Shown here piece by piece: positions 7,650 to 15,871 of a DNA stretch of 64,000 nt. Made by a program: the position numbers and the translations under genes. Origin of the DNA: Actinomycetes bacterium (lineage in GTDB: Bacteria; Actinomycetota; Thermoleophilia; Gaiellales; F1-60-MAGs149). The stretch covers positions 1 through 64,000 of the forward strand of contig JANYCN010000013.1 of the NCBI GenBank assembly GCA_025360225.1, given 5' to 3'. Every line of letters begins with the position of its first letter. Positions within the stretch are counted from its first letter, which is position 1. The notes under the pieces are model-generated. The model saw only the letters and a program-made list of their open reading frames with translations. It was not told where the DNA came from and made no database searches.

Positions 7650-8935
7650 TGCGGGTCCTCTACATCGCCTTCTACTTCCCGCCGACGACCGGCGGCGGCG
7701 TCGAGCGGACGCTCCGGTTCCTCGAGCACCTGCCGTCGTTCGGCGTCGACGTCGAGGTGCTCGTGCCGGACGATGCGCGCTGGCTCGACAGCGACCCGTC
7801 CTCGCTCGCCCGCATCCCGTCGGCCCTCGTCGTCCATCGCTGTCGCTATCGCGGGCCATCGACTCGGGTGTTGCCGGGCAACCAGATCGCTAGGGCGCGC
7901 GGTGGGCGACGGTTGCTGGTGCGGGCCACCCTGGCACCGCGGCGACTGCTCATCCCGGACGTCAACGTCGGCTGGCTCCTCGACGTCGTGCCTGCCGCGC
8001 TCAGGCTCCTTCGCAGCGGCCGTTTCGACGCGATCGTGACGACCGCGCCACCGCACTCGGTTGCGGTGGCGGGAGCGATCCTCGCTCGCCGCAGCGGGCT
8101 CCCCTGGGTCGCGGACTGGCGCGACGGATGGCTCGACAACCCGGACGTCCCCGTCGAACGTGCGATCGTTGCGCTCAAGCAGCGACTGATCGCTCCGCTC
8201 GCCCGCTGGTCTGCCAGTAGAATGAATGGAGCTTCGTGCGTGAACGAGGCGATTGCCGATGAAGTACGGCGACTTCAGCCTCGGGCCGTCGTCGCCGTGG
8301 TACCGAACGGCGCGGACGTCGAGCGAATAATGACAATCTCATCTGTCGCGAACGCCGAGATGACGTTCGTCTACACGGGCTACTTCTTCGGTGACCGGGG
8401 TCCGGACACGGTCCTCGACGGGCTCGCCGCCCTGCTCCACGATCGTCCCGACCTGGCGCCTCGTGTCCGGTTTCGATTCATCGGTGGACTTCCTCAGCGA
8501 AGCCTTGATCGGGTGAAGTCGCTCGGTCTCACCGAGGTCGTCGAAGCTCTTGAATCCGTCGGGTTTCGTGATGCACTGATCGAGCAGCGTCGAGCCGACG
8601 TCCTTCTCCTCTTCATGCAGGACCGTGCCGGAAGCGAGGCGGTTGTCCCTGCAAAGACCTGGGAATATCTCGCAGCCGAACGGCCTGTCCTCGCGGTCGT
8701 GCCGCCGCACGGCGCAGCAGCGGCCCTCGTGCGAACGTACGGCGTCGGCGAGGTCGTCGCTCCCGGCGACGCGCCCGCCGCACGACGCGTGCTCGAGACC
8801 CTGTTCGATCGCTGGCGGGAGGGCACCCTCGTGTGTCCGCCGCTCGATCCGAGCGCGCTCACGGGCATCTCCCGCCGTGGTCGAGCCGAGCAGCTCGCTC
8901 GTCTGATCGAAACGGTTATCACCGCGAAACGGTGA
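7649..8935 (+). CDS. Glycosyltransferase, family 4-like (GT-B)
   Basis: A cytoplasmic or membrane-associated glycosyltransferase of the GT-B fold. The N-terminus has the acceptor-domain start RVLYIAFYFPPTTGGGVERT. The middle has TTAPPHSVAVAGAIL and WVADWRDGW, as in GT4 enzymes of polysaccharide assembly. The C-terminal nucleotide-sugar part has VPNGADVERI, FVYTGYF and VPAKTWEYLAAERPVLAVV. Length (428) is normal. Substrate unknown. It is coupled to the 57-residue membrane protein upstream. A-rich stretches around 8215-8340 are slightly less GC-rich than the rest. Confidence 0.8.
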   Translation: MRVLYIAFYFPPTTGGGVERTLRFLEHLPSFGVDVEVLVPDDARWLDSDPSSLARIPSALVVHRCRYRGPSTRVLPGNQIARARGGRRLLVRATLAPRRLLIPDVNVGWLLDVVPAALRLLRSGRFDAIVTTAPPHSVAVAGAILARRSGLPWVADWRDGWLDNPDVPVERAIVALKQRLIAPLARWSASRMNGASCVNEAIADEVRRLQPRAVVAVVPNGADVERIMTISSVANAEMTFVYTGYFFGDRGPDTVLDGLAALLHDRPDLAPRVRFRFIGGLPQRSLDRVKSLGLTEVVEALESVGFRDALIEQRRADVLLLFMQDRAGSEAVVPAKTWEYLAAERPVLAVVPPHGAAAALVRTYGVGEVVAPGDAPAARRVLETLFDRWREGTLVCPPLDPSALTGISRRGRAEQLARLIETVITAKR

Positions 8936-8972
8936 TCGTTCGTAACCGGTTGATGACAGTTCCGTCATCAAC
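8918..8972. promoter_or_regulatory. Two adjacent inverted repeats before the oxidase operon
   Basis: ATCACCG-CGAAA-CGGTGAT (8918-8936) spans the glycosyltransferase stop codon. GTTGATGAC-AGTTCC-GTCATCAAC (8949-8972) follows 26 bases before the cupredoxin start. Neither is followed by a T-run, so the second looks more like an operator or protected 5' leader than a terminator. No regulator is identified. Confidence 0.35.
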
Positions 8973-8998
8973 GGTTGCACGTCTGGCACGGATCCCTG

Positions 8999-9679
8999 AT
9001 GGTGGTCGTCGTGAGCAACTTCGGGAAGAAGCTGGCGGCGACCGGGCTGGTGCTCGGCCTGTTCAGCGCAGGGTTAGCGTGGTACATCGGCGGGTACCTG
9101 ATGGTCACCCCCGACTCGGTCGCCAGCGCTGCGACGAGCGCTCCGGCAACGAGCGAGCTGACGCTGCAGACCGTCGCCGGACTCGGCGACGCGTACAGCC
9201 AGCCGACGTGGGTCGCCTACCTGGTGAAGGACGCCCATGGCGTCTGGCGGCAGTCGACGAACTTCACCGTGCCGGCGAACAGCACCGTACGCGTGACGGT
9301 GCTGCAGTACGACGGTGCGAGCGGGCTTCGTAACCCGTTCCTCGCGCGGCCGGAGGGCGTCGTCGGCAACACCATCGAGGTGGACGGCAAGGCGGTGCAG
9401 GCGATCGATCCGGCGCTTGCCTCCCACACCTTCGCGATTCCCGGCATGCATCTCGTCGTGCCGCTCGAGGGCGTCGCAGACGACGCGCCCGACCAGTGCG
9501 AGGCCGCGCCGTGCGGCCTGGAGAAGGCGCACCGAACGATCACCTTCAGCTTCCACACCGGCTCCCGTGGGCGTTTCCGCTGGCAGTGCTTCGTGCCGTG
9601 CGCCGCCGGTTTCATCCACGGTTTCGGCGGCCCGATGCAGACGATCGGCTACATGGACGGGTTCCTCGATGTCGTCTAG
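8999..9679 (+). CDS. Membrane-anchored cupredoxin-like protein, oxidase-associated
   Basis: The first gene of the oxidase cluster. An N-terminal hydrophobic helix (about residues 10-32) precedes an extracytoplasmic beta-rich domain. The end of that domain carries WQCFVPCAAGFIHGFGGPM, a Cys-x3-Cys...His...Met arrangement like a spread-out cupredoxin copper site, plus an upstream SHTFAIPGMH. It could be an electron donor to, or extra subunit of, the oxidase. It is not a normal subunit II because one follows immediately. The start is uncertain among ATG 8999 and nearby in-frame GTGs. Its end overlaps coxB by 11 bases. Confidence 0.6.
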   Translation: MVVVVSNFGKKLAATGLVLGLFSAGLAWYIGGYLMVTPDSVASAATSAPATSELTLQTVAGLGDAYSQPTWVAYLVKDAHGVWRQSTNFTVPANSTVRVTVLQYDGASGLRNPFLARPEGVVGNTIEVDGKAVQAIDPALASHTFAIPGMHLVVPLEGVADDAPDQCEAAPCGLEKAHRTITFSFHTGSRGRFRWQCFVPCAAGFIHGFGGPMQTIGYMDGFLDVV

Positions 9680-10502
9680 CCCGCCACGCCACGGGCGCCG
9701 GATCGCGCTCTACACGATCATCGCGAGCCTGATCACGACGCCGCTCGCGGCGCTCGTCCTCGGCCCGCACCTGCCGCCCGGACACGGCAGCCGCGAGGCT
9801 GCCGCCCAGGTCACGGACAACACCGTCCTCACCGTCGTGATGACACCGATCGCCTGTCTCGTGCTCGTCTACTTCGCCTACGCTGCGATCGTCTTCCGCC
9901 AGCGCGGAACGGAGATCGAGGAGGGCGCGACGACGCGTGGGCACGCCGGGATCCAGACAGCGTGGATCGTCTCGACGACGGCGATCGTGCTCTTCCTCGC
10001 CGGCTACGGCACGTGGGCGTTGCTGCAGACGGGTTCTGGCAGCGGTCAGGGACCGGTACCGATGGCCTCGGCGGACGGCGCGGTCCTTCCCGTCCAGGTG
10101 ATCGGGCAGCAGTGGGAGTTCACCTACCGCTACCCGACGTACGGCGGCCTCGAGACGTCGACGCTCGTGCTTCCGGCCCACACGCAGGTCGAGTTCCACG
10201 TCACGTCCCTTGACGCGATCCACTCCTTCTGGGCGTACGACCTCGGCGTCAAGGCCGACGCGAACCCGGGCGCGGACAACGTCGCGATCGTGCGCACCGG
10301 TGATGCGCGCAGCTTCGACGTTCGCTGCGCTGAGGTCTGTGGCCTGTGGCACGGCTACATGGCCGACACCGGCCAGGTCGTCGACAGCGCCTCGTTTGCT
10401 ACCTGGGTCGCGGGCCAGCGCAAGGCGTTCGCGCCGATCGCTGGGTCGATGCCGCCGTACCGCCCGACCTACCAGCCTGATCCCCAGAGGAGGGCGGGAT
10501 GA
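9669..10502 (+). CDS. coxB: Cytochrome c oxidase subunit II (CuA)
   Basis: It accepts electrons at the CuA centre and passes them to heme a. The CuA ligands are complete: His185 in DAIHSFWAYDLGVKAD, then Cys220, Cys224, His228 and Met231 in CAEVCGLWHGYM. There are three hydrophobic segments (about 12-32, 52-75 and 97-120); usual subunit II has two, so the first may be a signal or extra helix. No C-terminal cytochrome c domain is present, unlike true caa3 subunit II. ATG 9669 lies inside the cupredoxin gene, and the stop overlaps coxA. Confidence 0.92.
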   Translation: MSSSPPRHGRRIALYTIIASLITTPLAALVLGPHLPPGHGSREAAAQVTDNTVLTVVMTPIACLVLVYFAYAAIVFRQRGTEIEEGATTRGHAGIQTAWIVSTTAIVLFLAGYGTWALLQTGSGSGQGPVPMASADGAVLPVQVIGQQWEFTYRYPTYGGLETSTLVLPAHTQVEFHVTSLDAIHSFWAYDLGVKADANPGADNVAIVRTGDARSFDVRCAEVCGLWHGYMADTGQVVDSASFATWVAGQRKAFAPIAGSMPPYRPTYQPDPQRRAG

Positions 10503-12388
10503 CCATCGCTGCAATGCCACGCCGCACGTCGCCGCTGCTTCGCCGGCTCGTCGGCTTCAACCTGATCACCGCGGTGGTCCTCGGCGCCATTGGGTACTAC
10601 CTCGGCTGGTGGCTCGGTCACCAGGTCTCCGTCGCCGCGACCGACCACTACGCCGACACGAACCAGAACGACGTCGCTCTCTTCCTCGCGTACGGCCTTG
10701 CCGTCGTTGGGTTCCTTACCGGTCTGGGGTTCCTCAACTACCCCGTCAGCCGCATGCTCGGTCGGCCGGCGTCGGTTGCCGCGAAGGACGAGGCCGACGG
10801 CTGGAAGCGGTACGTCTCGCTCTGCACCGACCACAAGGTCGTCGGCCTGCAATACCTGATCGGAATTGGCTTCTTTCTCCTCGTCGGCGGCGTCAACGCC
10901 ATGCTGATCCGCGTCGAGCTGTTGCGTCCCACGCCGAACATCTGGCCCGCCGGCCAGTACCTGACGCTCGTCGGTCTGCACGGCTCGATGATGATGGGGA
11001 TGATGACGAGCGGGATCCTCGGCCCGTTCGCGAACTACGTCGTTCCGTTGATGATCGGTGCGCGCCGGATGGCCTTTCCGCGGATCGAGGCGCTCACCTT
11101 CTGGCTTCTGATGGCTGCGGGCGTGATCCTCACGTCGGCCGTGTTCTACGGCGGCTTCCCGACCGGTTGGACGGGGTACGAGCCCCTTGCCGATCAGGCG
11201 AACATGGGGATGGACTCCTACATCGTCTTCTTCGCCCTCGTGGGCCTCTCGATGACGCTGCTCGGGTTCAACATGCTCGCGACCGTGTTCAGCATGCGCG
11301 CGCCGGGAATGGGGTGGGGGCGGCTTCCGATCTTCGTCTGGAGCGTCGTCGCGACCTCTGCACTGAACGTGCTTGCCGCGCCGGTGCTGGTGACGACGCT
11401 GACGATGGTCGCCCTCGATCGCACCCTCCAGACGACGTTCTTCCTCTCGAGCTCTGGCGGGAGCCCGTTCCTCTACGAGAACCTGTTCTGGGTGTTCGGG
11501 CATCCCGAGGTGTACATCCTGGCGATCCCGGGGTTCGGCATCGTCCTCGAGCTCCTCCCGGTCTTCGCCCGCAAACCGCTGTGGGGCTACCGGCTCGCCG
11601 TCTCCGGGATGGTCGGCGTCGCTCTGCTCAGCTTCTTCGTCTGGCAGCACCACCTCTTCATGAGCGGCCTGAACGCCAACCTTCGCCCCTTCTACATGCT
11701 CTCGACCGAGCTGATCTCGCTTCCGACCGGCTTCACCTTCCTCTGCGCCATGGGGACGGTCTGGCGGGGGCGGATCCGGTACGACGTGCCGATGCTCTTC
11801 TGCCTCGGGTGGGTCTTCAACTTCTTCATCGGCGGGCTGTCCGGCGTCTTCCTCTCGGACGTGCCGAGCGACACGACGACCCACGGCAGCTTCTTCACCA
11901 TGGCGCACTTCCACTACACGATCATGGGCGGCCTGATCTTCACGTTCTTCGCGGCGATCTACTACTGGCTGCCGAAGATGGCGGGCGTCCAGCTCAACCA
12001 GCGGCTCGGGAAGGTGCACTTCTGGCTCATGTTCGTGTCCTTCAACTCGACCTTCGCACCGCTGTTCGTGATCGGCGCTCTTGGCCAGCCGCGTCGCGTC
12101 GTCTCGTACCCGAAGGACCTGCAGTTCCTCAACCAGTGGGTGTCCGTCTCGGCGTTCGTCCTCGGCATCTCGATGGTCGTCTTCCTCGCGAACTTCGTCT
12201 GGTCACTGGTGTTCGCCCGGATCCCGGCCGACCCGAACCCCTGGCACTCCTCGTCGCTCGAGTGGCAGGTGCCGACGCCCGTGCCCGTGCACAACTTCGA
12301 CCGGATCCCGGTGATCACCGCCGAGCTGTACCCGTACGGGGCGGAGACGACGGCGCCCGCGGCCGAGCCGCTGACGGTGGGATCATGA
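10499..12388 (+). CDS. coxA: Cytochrome c oxidase subunit I, heme-copper type with non-canonical proton channels
   Basis: The catalytic subunit. Heme and CuB ligands are intact: His161 (LHGSMMM), His335 with Glu337 and Tyr339 (GHPEVYI), His384/His385 (QHHLFMSG), His470 and His472 (AHFHYTI). An N-terminal extension of about 105 residues with two extra helices precedes the usual first segment (TDHKVVGLQYL). Residues normally forming the proton routes differ: Arg190 and Glu197 stand at the D-channel Asp and Asn positions (NY...GARRMAFPRIEAL), Thr413 stands for the K-channel Lys (PTGFTF), and Gly463 stands for the Mg-site Asp (HGSFF). See findings. Confidence 0.93.
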   Translation: MTIAAMPRRTSPLLRRLVGFNLITAVVLGAIGYYLGWWLGHQVSVAATDHYADTNQNDVALFLAYGLAVVGFLTGLGFLNYPVSRMLGRPASVAAKDEADGWKRYVSLCTDHKVVGLQYLIGIGFFLLVGGVNAMLIRVELLRPTPNIWPAGQYLTLVGLHGSMMMGMMTSGILGPFANYVVPLMIGARRMAFPRIEALTFWLLMAAGVILTSAVFYGGFPTGWTGYEPLADQANMGMDSYIVFFALVGLSMTLLGFNMLATVFSMRAPGMGWGRLPIFVWSVVATSALNVLAAPVLVTTLTMVALDRTLQTTFFLSSSGGSPFLYENLFWVFGHPEVYILAIPGFGIVLELLPVFARKPLWGYRLAVSGMVGVALLSFFVWQHHLFMSGLNANLRPFYMLSTELISLPTGFTFLCAMGTVWRGRIRYDVPMLFCLGWVFNFFIGGLSGVFLSDVPSDTTTHGSFFTMAHFHYTIMGGLIFTFFAAIYYWLPKMAGVQLNQRLGKVHFWLMFVSFNSTFAPLFVIGALGQPRRVVSYPKDLQFLNQWVSVSAFVLGISMVVFLANFVWSLVFARIPADPNPWHSSSLEWQVPTPVPVHNFDRIPVITAELYPYGAETTAPAAEPLTVGS

Positions 12389-13017
12389 TCGAGGGTGAGT
12401 TCGAGCTCGCACCGACGGGCGAGGTGTCGCTCGTCGTCCCGATCGCCGCGCACGTCTCGATCGGCGTCCATGAGCGTAACCTCTGGGTCGGCGCGCGGAT
12501 GCTTGCAGCCGCAACGGCCTTCCTGTTCCTGCCCTTCATCTTCGGCTACCTCTACCTCGGCTCGCTCAACACCTCCGGGATGTGGCGACCGCATCACATG
12601 ACGGCACCTATCGGCTGGGGCCTCGCGATCGTTGCCTCGCTGCTCGCCAGCGCCGGCCTGCTCGCGGTCGCCCGGCAGGCTCTGGCGCACCAGCGTGTGC
12701 GAGGTGCATGGCAGGCGTCGCTCGCCTCGCTTGTGCTCGGCCTGGCGGCGGTCGTGCTGCAGGGCGCCGAGTTCGAGGAGCTGCCGTTCGAGCCGACCGA
12801 CGGTGGCTACGCGAGCGTCTTCATTGGCTGGACGGGCGCCTTCGCCCTCCTCGTCCTCGCGACGATGGTGTGGCTCGAGATCGTCGTTGCCGGCATCGTG
12901 AGCCGACGCGCGACGCCTGCCCTGATCAACGCGTCCGAGCTCGACGCGGTGGGCTTCTTCACGGCGTTCGTCGCCGGGCTCGGCGTGGTCACCTTCACGT
13001 TCCTCTACCTGCTCTGA
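12385..13017 (+). CDS. coxC: Cytochrome c oxidase subunit III
   Basis: A five-helix membrane subunit of 210 residues, the short form found in many caa3-type oxidases. Visible features are the N-terminal SIGVHERNLWVGARML, the helix-2 segment with WRPHHMTAPIGWG, the acidic loop LQGAEFEELPFEPTDGGYASVF that carries the subunit III Glu, and a final FFTAFVAGLGVVTFTFLY helix. It is coupled by ATGA to coxA and by TGATG to ctaG. The assignment rests on its place and the helix pattern; sequence identity to textbook subunit III looks low. Confidence 0.85.
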   Translation: MIEGEFELAPTGEVSLVVPIAAHVSIGVHERNLWVGARMLAAATAFLFLPFIFGYLYLGSLNTSGMWRPHHMTAPIGWGLAIVASLLASAGLLAVARQALAHQRVRGAWQASLASLVLGLAAVVLQGAEFEELPFEPTDGGYASVFIGWTGAFALLVLATMVWLEIVVAGIVSRRATPALINASELDAVGFFTAFVAGLGVVTFTFLYLL

Positions 13018-13880
13018 TGTTTCCGAACGCGAACCTCTCGGTCGGCGTCGTCGTCGACCGTGCGCCGCTCATCGTCGCGATCGTTGCCGCCATGCTGTAT
13101 GCGATCGGCGGCAGGAGCACGGTGCGTCGTCGGCGGGTCGGGATCGACCGTTGGCGTCCCGCGTGCTTCGTGGGTGGTCTCCTCACGCTGGTCGTTGTCA
13201 CCTCTGAACCGTTCGATCAGGCCGCCGGCGTGCTCTTCTGGGCGCACATGACGCAACACGTCGCGCTGATGGAGATCGCGGCACCGTTGGTGGTGCTCGG
13301 ACGCCCGTGGACGCGCGTTGGACGCCCGTTCCCGCTGGCGCTGCGCCGGACGGTGGCTCGCACGCTCGCACGGTCGCGGTGGACGCTTGCGCTGCGTGTC
13401 GTCGCGCGCACCGCAGCGACGCCCTCCTTGGCGTTCGTGCTGATGAACGCGGGGCTCGTGGCCTGGCACGTGCCGGCCGCCTACGACGCCGCCCTCGCTT
13501 CTCCGGTGATCCACGGCGTCGAACACCTCGTGTTCTTCGCCACGGCCGCGGTGTTCTGGGCCCACCTTCTCGGTCGCGGCCCGTTCAGACGACGCCTCGT
13601 CGCCACGACGGTCGTCGTCTACGCGGCGGGAGCGATGGTGGTCGGATGGATGCTCGCCCTCGTCCTCGCCGAGGCGGCGCGACCGTTGTACGCGCACTAC
13701 GACCGGCTCGTCGCGCGCCCTGGCGGGATCTCCGCGCTCGCCGACCAGCAGCTCGCTGCGGGAGTGATGTGGGTTCCAGCATCCGTCCCCTGGACGATGG
13801 CGCTCCTCGCTGCCGTGTACGCCTGGCTCAGGCTCGGCCCAACGCCCTTTCACCGAGAGAACGAGGTGTCGTCCCGATGA
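13017..13880 (+). CDS. ctaG: Cytochrome c oxidase assembly factor CtaG (caa3 type)
   Basis: A polytopic membrane protein of 287 residues with the caa3_CtaG pattern: FWAHMTQHVALMEIAAPLVVLGRPW near the first third, NAGLVAWHVPAAYDAAL, HGVEHLVFFATAAVFWAHL and the conserved C-terminal LADQQLAAGVMWVPASVPW. The conserved histidines suit copper handling during CuB insertion. Gene order coxB-coxA-coxC-ctaG is typical. Start ATG 13017 overlaps the coxC stop (TGATG); the stop overlaps the next small gene (ATGA). Confidence 0.85.
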   Translation: MFPNANLSVGVVVDRAPLIVAIVAAMLYAIGGRSTVRRRRVGIDRWRPACFVGGLLTLVVVTSEPFDQAAGVLFWAHMTQHVALMEIAAPLVVLGRPWTRVGRPFPLALRRTVARTLARSRWTLALRVVARTAATPSLAFVLMNAGLVAWHVPAAYDAALASPVIHGVEHLVFFATAAVFWAHLLGRGPFRRRLVATTVVVYAAGAMVVGWMLALVLAEAARPLYAHYDRLVARPGGISALADQQLAAGVMWVPASVPWTMALLAAVYAWLRLGPTPFHRENEVSSR

Positions 13881-14020
13881 TCATCCTGGAGTCCAGCAAC
13901 TTCCTGACGAGCGGGATCATCTCCTGGGCCGTCCCGATCGGGCTCGTGCTGAGCGTCGGCGCCTGGTGGGGCGTCGTGCTCACGCGGCGCGCGTTCGCCG
14001 CGGCACGTGATGAACGCTAA
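13877..14020 (+). CDS. Small single-helix membrane protein of the oxidase operon, 47 residues
   Basis: A short frame, ATG 13877 to TAA 14020, starts in the stop codon of ctaG and overlaps the start of the Sco gene. It has one clear transmembrane helix (ISWAVPIGLVLSVGAWWGVV) followed by a basic cytoplasmic tail (LTRRAFAAARDER), so an N-out orientation is expected. Small one-helix subunits (subunit IV/CcoQ-like) are common in heme-copper oxidases, so it may be a structural or assembly subunit. I do not recognise a named family. Confidence 0.65.
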   Translation: MIILESSNFLTSGIISWAVPIGLVLSVGAWWGVVLTRRAFAAARDER

Positions 14021-14684
14021 CGCGTTCGACGCGCCGCGGATTCCCGGGACGCCTCGACGTCGGCTCGCCTGGATCTCGTTGACGGTCGCGGTAGCGATCG
14101 GCGCTGGCGTCGGCGCAGCAGGCCTGACGAGGCTGGTGCTGGCGCGATCAACGTCGCCCGCCATCGTCTTGCCCGAGCTTCACGGTCAGGCGAGCTGGGC
14201 CGCCGGTGCACGCCCGGCGCCTGCGATCTCCCTCAACCTCGTCGGTGGCGGACACCTGACGCTCGCCTCGCTGAAAGGCGGGCCGGTGCTCGTGACGTTC
14301 CTCGACTCGACCTGCAAGTCCCTCTGCCCGCTCGTTGCTTCCGCGATCGCGTCCGCCGATCGCAAGGTGCCGGCAGCCCAGCGCGCGACGGTCGTCGTCG
14401 TGAGCGTCAATCCGGCCGGCGATACGCCCCAGAGCGTCAGCGCGGCGATCAGGGAGTGGGGGCTGCCGCAATCGACGAGGTGGGTCTCCGGCACCCCAGC
14501 GCAGCTCGCCGAGGTCTGGCGGGGCTATGGCGTTGAGGTGAGACCGTCCACAGCTGACATCGTCCACGGCGCCCTCGTGTACCTGATCAACCGGCATGGC
14601 GACGAGCGTGCGGGGTATCTTGCACCTGTGCTCCCGAGCTTCCTCGCGCTCGACCTTTCCCGCGTCGCGAAGGACCGCGCGTGA
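14010..14684 (+). CDS. SCO1/SenC-type copper chaperone
   Basis: A membrane-anchored thioredoxin-fold copper chaperone for CuA assembly. An N-terminal helix (about residues 18-46) is followed by an exported domain. The copper motif is complete: Cys-x3-Cys in LDSTCKSLCPL and the distal His in DIVHGALVYLINRHG. The VSVNPAGDTPQSV segment is typical of the Sco fold. ATG 14010 follows an in-frame GTG 14007. It overlaps the small gene upstream by 11 bases and ctaB downstream by 4. Confidence 0.85.
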   Translation: MNANAFDAPRIPGTPRRRLAWISLTVAVAIGAGVGAAGLTRLVLARSTSPAIVLPELHGQASWAAGARPAPAISLNLVGGGHLTLASLKGGPVLVTFLDSTCKSLCPLVASAIASADRKVPAAQRATVVVVSVNPAGDTPQSVSAAIREWGLPQSTRWVSGTPAQLAEVWRGYGVEVRPSTADIVHGALVYLINRHGDERAGYLAPVLPSFLALDLSRVAKDRA

Positions 14685-15862
14685 CCCCGGCAGGTCCGTG
14701 GCTGCGGGGCACGGCCGTCGCCGGCGCGGGTGCGTCGGCGCTCGTCATCGTCGGCGGCTCGCTCGGGTTTGACATCGCCCACCGGGTGCTCGCGGCGACG
14801 GCAGCGCCGCTGCTCCTCACGGTCGTCGTCGCGGCGTACCTCGAGCACCGACGCCTCCTCCCATCGTCGTCGGTCGCGCTCATCGCGTTCCTCGCGACGA
14901 CGCTCGTGACGGCACCGGGGCTGCACCTCGCGCTCGCGGCGGTCGCGCTCGCGAGCTCCCTCGCCGCCGCGGCGCTCGCGTTCCGCAGTGGACCGATGCC
15001 ACGCGGATCGCTCGCTGACCACATCACGCTGACCAAGCCGCGGATCATGTCGCTCCTGATCGTCACCGGTGCCTGCGGCATGTTCGTCGGTGCGCACGGC
15101 GTCCCGCCGCTCGGACGGTTCGTCGCTGCGATGGTCGGCCTGGCGCTGTCGTGTGGCGGCGCGAGCGCGATCAACCACGTGCTTGACGCGGACATCGACC
15201 GGCTCATGGGGGCGCGTACCGAGCGTCGTCCGGTCGCCGCGGGGCGGATCACGCCAGCCCTCGGTCTGGAGTTCGGGCTGGTGCTCTCCGCGCTCTCCTT
15301 CACGCTGCTTGCCGGGCTCGTCGACGTCGTCACCGCGCTGCTCGCGCTCTTCGGCAACCTCTTCTACGTCCTCGTTTACACGCGCTGGCTGAAGCGCTCC
15401 ACGCGTCACAACATCGTCATCGGCGGCGCCGCCGGAGCCGTACCGCCGGTTGTCGGGTATGCCGCTGCGTCGGGCAACGTTGGCGTTGCTGCTGGCCTTC
15501 TGTTCCTGATCGTGTTCGTCTGGACGCCGCCACACTTCTGGGCGCTCGCGCTGTTGATCCAGGAGAACTACGCACGCGCGAACATCCCGATGCTGCCGGT
15601 GGAGCGTGGCGAGCGCGAGACCGTTCGCCAGATCCTCGGGTACTCCATCGTTCTCGTCGCCGTCACCGCAGTGCCGGTGTTGACGGGAACGTTCGGGCTC
15701 GTGTACCTGCTCTCCGCGCTCGCCCTTGGCGGGGTCTTCTGCGTCCTCGCGCTCCGGCTCTACCGCGCAGTGACACGCCGGCGCGCCGGCGCGCTCTTCC
15801 ACTACTCGCTGCTCTACCTGGCGCTCCTGTTCATCGCCATGGCGGTCGACGTCTCCGTCTAG
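14681..15862 (+). CDS. ctaB: Protoheme IX farnesyltransferase with N-terminal CtaA-like half domain
   Basis: From about residue 112 this is a normal CtaB/CyoE that converts heme B to heme O. It starts with DHITLTKPRIMSLLI and carries the prenyl-diphosphate motif NHVLDADIDRLMGARTERRP, VIGGAAGAVPP and FVWTPPHFWALAL. The first ~105 residues are extra and contain three hydrophobic helices. His34 in FDIAHRVLA and His82 in APGLHLALA are spaced like one half of the heme a synthase CtaA four-helix bundle. No separate CtaA gene is in the window. It starts at GTG 14681, coupled to sco. Confidence 0.87.
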   Translation: MTPAGPWLRGTAVAGAGASALVIVGGSLGFDIAHRVLAATAAPLLLTVVVAAYLEHRRLLPSSSVALIAFLATTLVTAPGLHLALAAVALASSLAAAALAFRSGPMPRGSLADHITLTKPRIMSLLIVTGACGMFVGAHGVPPLGRFVAAMVGLALSCGGASAINHVLDADIDRLMGARTERRPVAAGRITPALGLEFGLVLSALSFTLLAGLVDVVTALLALFGNLFYVLVYTRWLKRSTRHNIVIGGAAGAVPPVVGYAAASGNVGVAAGLLFLIVFVWTPPHFWALALLIQENYARANIPMLPVERGERETVRQILGYSIVLVAVTAVPVLTGTFGLVYLLSALALGGVFCVLALRLYRAVTRRRAGALFHYSLLYLALLFIAMAVDVSV

Positions 15863-15871
15863 GAGGCCCAG

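Noticed and set aside
10469-12019. 516-residue minus-strand ORF opposite coxA
   Set aside because: Its composition (His/Glu/Arg-rich, repetitive) is that of the antisense frame of a membrane protein; coxA is certain.
10210-12384. N-terminal ~725 residues of the 935-residue ORF ending in coxC
   Set aside because: Only the part from ATG 12385 is coxC; the rest is an out-of-frame reading of coxB and coxA.
14525-15802. 425-residue minus-strand ORF opposite ctaB
   Set aside because: Charged repetitive antisense frame; ctaB motifs on the plus strand are unambiguous.
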